From an uncultured Arenicella sp. (lineage in GTDB: Bacteria > Pseudomonadota > Gammaproteobacteria > Arenicellales > Arenicellaceae): 49,173 nt of DNA. The stretch lies in NCBI GenBank assembly GCA_937918955.1, contig CAKZRZ010000130.1, positions 1 to 49,173 on the forward strand. Reading direction: 5' to 3'. The position numbers and the translations under genes were made by a program. Shown piece by piece: positions 43,491 to 49,173 of this stretch (the stretch's first letter is position 1; the number at the start of each line of letters is the position of its first letter). The notes beneath the pieces are model-generated. The model ran no database searches, was not told where the DNA came from, and saw nothing but the letters and a program-made list of their open reading frames with translations.

Positions 43491-45548
43491 TTAAGCCTCC
43501 GCCCCTTGCGTTAACTGGTCAATTATCGTTTGCAACTGACCACTGTTTGCCGCCTGAATTAAAAATTGCTGTATCTGAGGGTCTAACGTATCTAAAGGAT
43601 TTGCTAAGATAAATTGATTTAAGTCAACCTCAATACCCGCGTAGTCAGAATAAAAATTAATAATTTTTGTAAGGTCAAATCTGTCACGATTACCTGACTG
43701 GATAATAAAGTTAATAATAGTTTCTAAGGAAGACATAATTGCAAAACGGTCTATGTTTAAAAGTCCGTTAGACACATTAATATTAACTTCGCGCATTTCG
43801 CTAGCAGTGTACGTTAAACGCTGAGGCTTTTCAGGGTCTTCGGGTTTTTCCTCAATCCCACCGTCAAACGTGTCACGATTGATTAATTCATTATCACGCA
43901 TAATTATACGCATATCACAAAAACCACGGTCGTCAAGTAAAGCCGCGTAATGGTTCATTAAGCGCGAATTTTCAAATTTAACGGTCTCACTCTGATGCTT
44001 AGTCGCTCTGTCTAAGTCGGTCATGACTTTTCCACTCGCAGTAGGTAAAGCCTGACGCGCGAGATTATCCAAAGTACCTATCTCGGAAATTGCGTTCTCG
44101 GTGTTAGGCGTTTCAGCCATTTGGTGTATATGATGCGAAATAGGCTTATCATGGTCTACAGCGTCTACTTCATGCACACCGTTTACGTTTGAAGCTACAC
44201 GCTTTGCGTCAACGAGGCCTTTGCGAACAAACGTATTTCCGTTACCTAGCTTTTTAATTACAGACTGGAAATGCGCGGAAATTATTTTTTGCCCTATCTC
44301 TTGTAAAGGCATTAACATCTCAGCAACGGATTTATCTACAACATCGCTGTGGTCTGACAACGTTTGCATAAATACAGGAAAAGGAGCGTTTTGTTCGCCT
44401 AGCTTTGCGCCGTAAGTAATGTAAACGTCGTTGACAACTTCAAAATACCAAGTCTCTATTGTGTCTTTTTTACCTAAACCAAAATCTTTCGGATTTATAC
44501 GTATAAATATCTCAAGAATTTCAGCAGTACCAAACGCAGAGTTATGCTCGCCTTGCGTTCCGAAACCTGCCCATGCGTTCCAGTCAAATTTAGGGTCTGA
44601 CGTATTTACGTTTTTACCGTTATAAATGAACGTCTCCCGTGCATGGTAGTTACACGAAGTTCCGAATGCGCCAAGGTAGCTATACTTCGCGTCAATGTCA
44701 AAATCACGGTTAGTAAGGAATTTGCTGCGTATGTGACTAACGTCACGAACAAGATTTTTTAACGTATCTTTTAATTCCTTTGGCCCGTAAATTGTCTCAT
44801 CGACAAGTAAGCGTTTTCTTAGGCTAAACAATCCTTCGCGTTTAACTTGCCACCAATACTCACCTTCGCGCGATACGTCTTCAATATTAACGGACATATC
44901 CCATCCACAGTTATAAACGTCTATTGCTTCGATTTTATTACCTTCGAAAACTACGCTGTCGTTTGTACTGTCAACAGAGCTTCCCGCAGTTTCTTGCGCA
45001 AACGAACGACCGTAGAGCTGTGACCACTCTACAATTCCGCCTGAAAGATTATACTTTAACGCGTGCATTACAATTTTAGAGATTTCCGAATAGTGTTTAA
45101 ACCGTTTAGCTTCTTCGTTCATTATCTTAGCAAGTGCGTGAGCTTTTTGCATTTGGTCGGCTTCCGCAGTCGCGCGATAAAAAGAGTGATGCGGGAATAG
45201 AATTCCCATTATAGCGGTTAACGCGTCGTTTAAACGGTCAAGAGTTAAGTTTAACTTTGCAGTTGGAAGTTCGTTACCGTCATTTCCGCGTACAGCATCT
45301 TTACGGCGTTCTTCGCGGTTTTCGGATTCTTCTTTAGACTCGTAGCCGCCGAGCATACAGTCGATTTGCTCAAGTCGGCAAATTAGTTCGCTACGGTAAT
45401 GGTCGTATTCATCTCTACGCGCGTTAATGTAGTTTAAAAGATGAATATAATTATGTCCTTTTAGACTTACAGTTTCGCTTATCTTAATCGTACGCGCAGC
45501 ATTTTGCGTATAGCTAAACGATTTGTCTTTCTTATTCTTTAACGGCAT
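43491..45548 (-). CDS. Portal (head-tail connector) protein
   Basis: 685 aa following TerL; AKIMNEEAKRFKHYSEISKIV..., LDRATKHQSETVKFENSRLMNHYAALLDDRG. Confidence 0.8.
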   Translation of the reverse strand: MPLKNKKDKSFSYTQNAARTIKISETVSLKGHNYIHLLNYINARRDEYDHYRSELICRLEQIDCMLGGYESKEESENREERRKDAVRGNDGNELPTAKLNLTLDRLNDALTAIMGILFPHHSFYRATAEADQMQKAHALAKIMNEEAKRFKHYSEISKIVMHALKYNLSGGIVEWSQLYGRSFAQETAGSSVDSTNDSVVFEGNKIEAIDVYNCGWDMSVNIEDVSREGEYWWQVKREGLFSLRKRLLVDETIYGPKELKDTLKNLVRDVSHIRSKFLTNRDFDIDAKYSYLGAFGTSCNYHARETFIYNGKNVNTSDPKFDWNAWAGFGTQGEHNSAFGTAEILEIFIRINPKDFGLGKKDTIETWYFEVVNDVYITYGAKLGEQNAPFPVFMQTLSDHSDVVDKSVAEMLMPLQEIGQKIISAHFQSVIKKLGNGNTFVRKGLVDAKRVASNVNGVHEVDAVDHDKPISHHIHQMAETPNTENAISEIGTLDNLARQALPTASGKVMTDLDRATKHQSETVKFENSRLMNHYAALLDDRGFCDMRIIMRDNELINRDTFDGGIEEKPEDPEKPQRLTYTASEMREVNINVSNGLLNIDRFAIMSSLETIINFIIQSGNRDRFDLTKIINFYSDYAGIEVDLNQFILANPLDTLDPQIQQFLIQAANSGQLQTIIDQLTQGAEA

Positions 45549-47104
45549 TATAAACTCACACTTGTTTCGTGAAAAGTTCCGCTGTTTACTGCGGACATAT
45601 TGTATCTTGACTGCTGACGCGTATAACCCTGTGCAATTTCGCCCCCGTATTTACTCAACATATGCCCTAAATGCGCAGCGGAGTCAATATCATCGTCATC
45701 GTTTGTGTTGGACAAAACATCGTATTTTAAAAGCTGGTTAATCGTTTTATTGCGGTGGCCCGCTATCGTAACAACGCCTTCTTTTATTAGTCCAGCGTAA
45801 GCGTTAATTCTGTCAGTTTTGCTTTTACGCGCAGGGCATTTAACAAACGAAATATGGTGAACATTTTCAGTTCTTAAAATATAATCGTAAATAGGCGCAA
45901 GAACGTTTTGAAACGCGACACTCTCCAGCCCTATAAAATTAATTCGCCATTTATCACTTAACGCGACAAGTTTACGTAATAATTCAATCGGGTCTAAGCC
46001 TACAATACAAAATCCGTCGGCATTAATCCAGCTTTCTCCGTCGAATATATGAACAGTAGCCGCAGTTGCATGAGAGTAACTTTCGTTTGTCGCGGCTAAG
46101 TCTACAGTAATAACTCCGTATAAATTATTACTTGCGTCAGGTAACGGAGGTTGTTTAAACCTTATCTGGTCAATAGTTACAATCCCACCGCCCGGTGGAC
46201 GCGGAAAATTCATCATCTCTGCATACCAAAGAGCAATCTTATTCTTCTTTAGGTACGCATTATAGTCAGCACTAATTTTCGCCCAATTCCAAAGCTCAGG
46301 CCAAAGTAAATCACCGTTTTCTTTTATAACTCCATAAACCATCGAAGAATAGCGGTCGTCGTCTAAATTGTCCATCAATACGGACTTAGCCGCGACAAGG
46401 TTTCCAATTTGAATAATTTTCATATTCGTAATGTCTAAAGCTTTAATCAACGTAGATTCTACCCAATTAGACAATTTCGTATAATTCCCTTCACTGTTGC
46501 CCGTTGTTAAAAGCTCTTTATCTTCAATATCATCAAGGATTAACAAGCTCGGACGATTAGCACCCTTTTTAATCCCACGAACGGCCTGACCTGCGCCTTT
46601 ACATTGAATATAAATTCTAACTTTACGTGACTTTAAAACCGCAACAACACTACCGTCTTTTTGGGTTACATCCTCAAAGTAAAGTTTATTTACTTTAAAC
46701 GAGTAATCTCCGTCACTGCGCCGCATATAGCCGTCGTTCCCAATATCAATACCGCCGTAAACTAACGCAAAATTATCACTACGCATAATCGTAACAATCT
46801 GCTCAACGTAATTACACGCATTAGAATGAATCGCAGAGACGTACAAACAGTACCTATGCTCGGTATAAATCAAATGCCATATAACCGCCAACTGAACGAG
46901 AGTTGTCTTAGCCGTACCGCGCGGTAACGCATAACACTGCCTTGACGTTCCTAGCATCATGCGACATAAAACCGTAACATGAAACTCTGGAACAGGCAGT
47001 TTTAATTCTTCCGGTATCATCGTCGAAATAAAGAATTTAGGCATTGCAAAATTCGCTTTTTGCAAAAACTCTTTATCAAACGTCTGATGGTCAGGAACGT
47101 ACAC
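45548..47104 (-). CDS. terL: Terminase large subunit
   Basis: Walker A LPRGTAKTTLVQ, Walker B SLLILDDIED, nuclease segment GVITVDLAATNES. Confidence 0.9.
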   Translation of the reverse strand: MYVPDHQTFDKEFLQKANFAMPKFFISTMIPEELKLPVPEFHVTVLCRMMLGTSRQCYALPRGTAKTTLVQLAVIWHLIYTEHRYCLYVSAIHSNACNYVEQIVTIMRSDNFALVYGGIDIGNDGYMRRSDGDYSFKVNKLYFEDVTQKDGSVVAVLKSRKVRIYIQCKGAGQAVRGIKKGANRPSLLILDDIEDKELLTTGNSEGNYTKLSNWVESTLIKALDITNMKIIQIGNLVAAKSVLMDNLDDDRYSSMVYGVIKENGDLLWPELWNWAKISADYNAYLKKNKIALWYAEMMNFPRPPGGGIVTIDQIRFKQPPLPDASNNLYGVITVDLAATNESYSHATAATVHIFDGESWINADGFCIVGLDPIELLRKLVALSDKWRINFIGLESVAFQNVLAPIYDYILRTENVHHISFVKCPARKSKTDRINAYAGLIKEGVVTIAGHRNKTINQLLKYDVLSNTNDDDDIDSAAHLGHMLSKYGGEIAQGYTRQQSRYNMSAVNSGTFHETSVSL

Positions 47105-47106
47105 GT

Positions 47107-47742
47107 TTAAATATCCTTATCAAATATTTCAAGAATATCCGCATCTTGCTTCTCAATACGCGTTTTTTCTTGCATCAACTCGTCAATGCGTTTTGGTCTC
47201 GCCATATCAACAATTTTTGCTGCCTGATTAGCTTCAATCAATTTTTGCATTTCTTTCGACAAATTAACGTTAGCCATGCTTTCCATTAACGCGTGCGGAA
47301 CCGCAATGTTTACAGTTTTAATGTTAACGTTCGTTGACTTATCTTCTAAGTCGTTTTCACGCGTACGACGCTTTGCTTTATTAGCGCGTAATGCCATGAC
47401 CATTGCACTGTCAGCGTCCATATAGTCAATAGAACTTTTCGCGGCTTTTAAAGCCTTATGCTCAATTTCGTCCCAAGCATCGTCAATACTTAACGGACGT
47501 TCAACTTGGTCGGCTACCGCGCCCGCGTATGAGATTTCGTATTCTTCATTTTTGCGGACTTCGGCTAGCTCCGCGATTGTAAGATTAAATATACGTTGCA
47601 AAGACTCATCATCAACGTTTTGAGCTGTAAGCTTAGCTACGCGTACAAATATACTGTCTTCCTTAATCGCAATAGCGTTCTGTTCTTCGCGAGCGTTAAA
47701 CTCATCAAATACGCTATGGTCAGGGCCGTCAATTAAACTCAC
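47107..47742 (-). CDS. Putative terminase small subunit; GTG start preferred
   Basis: Directly upstream of terL; GGAG at 47752-47755 spaced 9 nt from GTG at 47742; the ORF-track ATG (47757) has no SD. Confidence 0.6.
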   Translation of the reverse strand: MSLIDGPDHSVFDEFNAREEQNAIAIKEDSIFVRVAKLTAQNVDDESLQRIFNLTIAELAEVRKNEEYEISYAGAVADQVERPLSIDDAWDEIEHKALKAAKSSIDYMDADSAMVMALRANKAKRRTRENDLEDKSTNVNIKTVNIAVPHALMESMANVNLSKEMQKLIEANQAAKIVDMARPKRIDELMQEKTRIEKQDADILEIFDKDI

Positions 47743-47760
47743 TTTAATCTTCTCCATTAA

Positions 47761-47794
47761 GGAACGTAAGCGGGGGTTAATCGACTTACGTTCC
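47761..47794 (-). promoter_or_regulatory. Perfect 10-bp stem-loop in late-operon leader
   Basis: GGAACGTAAG-cgggggttaatcga-CTTACGTTCC immediately 5' of the first late gene. Confidence 0.65.
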
Positions 47795-48008
47795 TCGGTA
47801 GCGGCATCACTACAACGCTCATGGAGAGCATATTATATTTAACCGCTAAATTTACGTTATAATATAGCTAATACAGATTTGAAAAGCTGAGTAAAGCTCA
47901 AATGAGATAAAACGAGGGTTTTTGTGTAATTAATTATAATTTTGGAAATAATTAAGGTAATTTTGGCACATCAATTCGCGAAATCGGCTGGAACCTACAC
48001 TCGGAGTA

Positions 48009-48124
48009 TGACAAATTACATAAACGCGGTCGCTGACGCTGCGGTCACGTCCTAGGCGCACCGCTGCGCGTTGCTTTGGACGCTTCCCTTCGGTCGCTTA
48101 TTCCGCGTTTATCGAGATTTGTCA
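48009..48124 (-). ncRNA. Structured RNA element, copy B
   Basis: Sense (-): TGACAAAT-CTCG-ATAAACGCGG ... CCGCGTTTAT-GTA-ATTTGTCA; homologous to copy A. Confidence 0.7.
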
Positions 48125-48278
48125 ACTCACTCGTATTCCAGCGACTTCTTGTTAACGCGTATTATGGGATTTAGTTATAGGCAAACGGTTTTCGGCTGCG
48201 GCGAGCCTAGTCCTGTGCAACATTCGGCCTGAAATCGGCGTAAATTCCACGCGTACAATGCCTATTTTATTTGTACGA

Positions 48279-48449
48279 TTAGTTTACTAACGGCAATTTA
48301 TCTAATATACGTTGGATTTTGCTCCCACGCGGAGTGAATTTAAACCTTGATGTGCCGTGAATTTGTTTACTTCCAATATCCCGCTCTTTCACCAAAATAT
48401 TCCTCAAAAGCGTAATCTCTGTGCTGCTTAATTCAACTTTAACTCTCAT
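48279..48449 (-). CDS. 56-aa hypothetical protein (not in ORF track)
   Basis: MRVKVELSSTEITLLRNILVKERDIGSKQIHGTSRFKFTPRGSKIQRILDKLPLVN. Confidence 0.55.
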   Translation of the reverse strand: MRVKVELSSTEITLLRNILVKERDIGSKQIHGTSRFKFTPRGSKIQRILDKLPLVN

Positions 48450-48471
48450 TTTCTAGGCCTTTATTTAAAAT

Positions 48472-48669
48472 TTACTTCTTCTTAACTTCTTCTTCCGCGC
48501 AAACATCGCCGTTCTCATCAAACGAATATTTCCATCCCATAAACGTTAAAGATTTACCCTTAAGCTTGTTTTTGAATTCATCGCTCTGATTATTCCAAAA
48601 ACTCATTAACACATCCCTACGTTTATCGCACCCGCAGTCTATTTCCATTCCAAATAGCCTAAACTTCAT
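48472..48669 (-). CDS. Small hypothetical protein, 65 aa
   Basis: ORF; MKFRLFGMEIDCGCDKRRD. Confidence 0.6.
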   Translation of the reverse strand: MKFRLFGMEIDCGCDKRRDVLMSFWNNQSDEFKNKLKGKSLTFMGWKYSFDENGDVCAEEEVKKK

Positions 48670-48682
48670 TTCATTAAACCCT

Positions 48683-48913
48683 TCAATTATCCTCGGCGTT
48701 TAGCTCGCGTATATCTGTTATCCTAACAATATAATCAGGATTAACTAGCGACGGGCCTAGGCCTTCAAAACGAAAATATAGGCCGAACCCTTTAGCTGAC
48801 GTACCCGCGTAAGTACCAAAGCGTACTTGTTTTCCCCTTATTATTTCAGTAAAATATTCTACTTTGTACCTTACGTTCAGTTCCAATGCATCAATATTCG
48901 TTGCTTTTTCCAT
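48683..48913 (-). CDS. Small hypothetical protein (probable start MEKATNID)
   Basis: CGGAG upstream of ATG at 48913; track ORF starts at 48961. Confidence 0.6.
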   Translation of the reverse strand: MEKATNIDALELNVRYKVEYFTEIIRGKQVRFGTYAGTSAKGFGLYFRFEGLGPSLVNPDYIVRITDIRELNAEDN

Positions 48914-49032
48914 TTTAATCTCCGTAAATAACTTTACTATCCCACATAACGAACTTCCCATCCCTTGTCAAGCCCGAATTTCTTTAGCATTCCACGCGAA
49001 TTACTGTAAGCCTCTCAACGAACGTTTAATTC

Positions 49033-49173
49033 CTATTTATTTATTGGCGAATTTTTACGTAAAATTTAGTGCGGTTGACATATATATACCCTCCCTACGG
49101 TCGGCCCTAGGGTGGGACTACCCCCCTGTCTTGTCAAATTAACTTTTTGTAATCTTTTCGTAAGGTTCTGTTC
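49033..49173. repeat. Terminal direct repeat, right copy (contig circularises)
   Basis: Exact match to bases 1-141. Confidence 0.97.

Noticed and set aside
1-49173. CRISPR arrays, anti-phage defence islands or transposons
   Set aside because: No regularly spaced direct repeats, transposase, integrase or recognised defence genes; content is that of a lytic phage genome.

Overview
The window looks like one complete tailed-phage genome with a T7-like (podovirus-style) virion. The first 141 bp are repeated exactly as the last 141 bp, so the contig closes into a ~49,032-bp circle or a circularly permuted genome. There are two opposed gene blocks. A rightward early/replication block (~3.1-21.65 kb) carries an SF1 helicase, a DUF2786 protein, an amidase endolysin, a PD-(D/E)XK nuclease, an overlapping spanin-like pair, a DUF3310 protein, a Sak4/RecA-like ATPase, an SSB-like protein, a family-A DNA polymerase and a DUF3987-like ATPase. 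A leftward block (2.24 kb -> 0.38 kb, across the circle junction, then 48.96 -> 21.72 kb) carries TerS?/TerL, portal, scaffold, major capsid protein, tail and fibre proteins, a holin-like ORF, three ejectosome-like internal proteins and a metzincin protease. The blocks diverge from an ~820-bp noncoding control region (2.24-3.06 kb) and converge at ~21.7 kb. I see no RNA polymerase, integrase, tRNA or CRISPR. The main observations are: (1) two copies of a ~117-nt structured element (21293-21410 sense +, 48009-48124 sense -) with the same internal-loop sequence and a stem that differs at six base pairs, all compensated, so a candidate undescribed phage RNA family; (2) a HlyC-like acyltransferase at the T7 gp13 position; (3) a matrixin-like metalloprotease translationally coupled to the giant ejection protein; (4) near-total absence of GATC, with two sites found in 49 kb; (5) DNA polymerase with His at the position equivalent to E. 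coli Pol I 762; (6) several tiny membrane ORFs, including a holin, missing from the ORF track; (7) a SRLxxLG-type motif shared by replication proteins. All homology calls come from reading the sequence; no searches were run.
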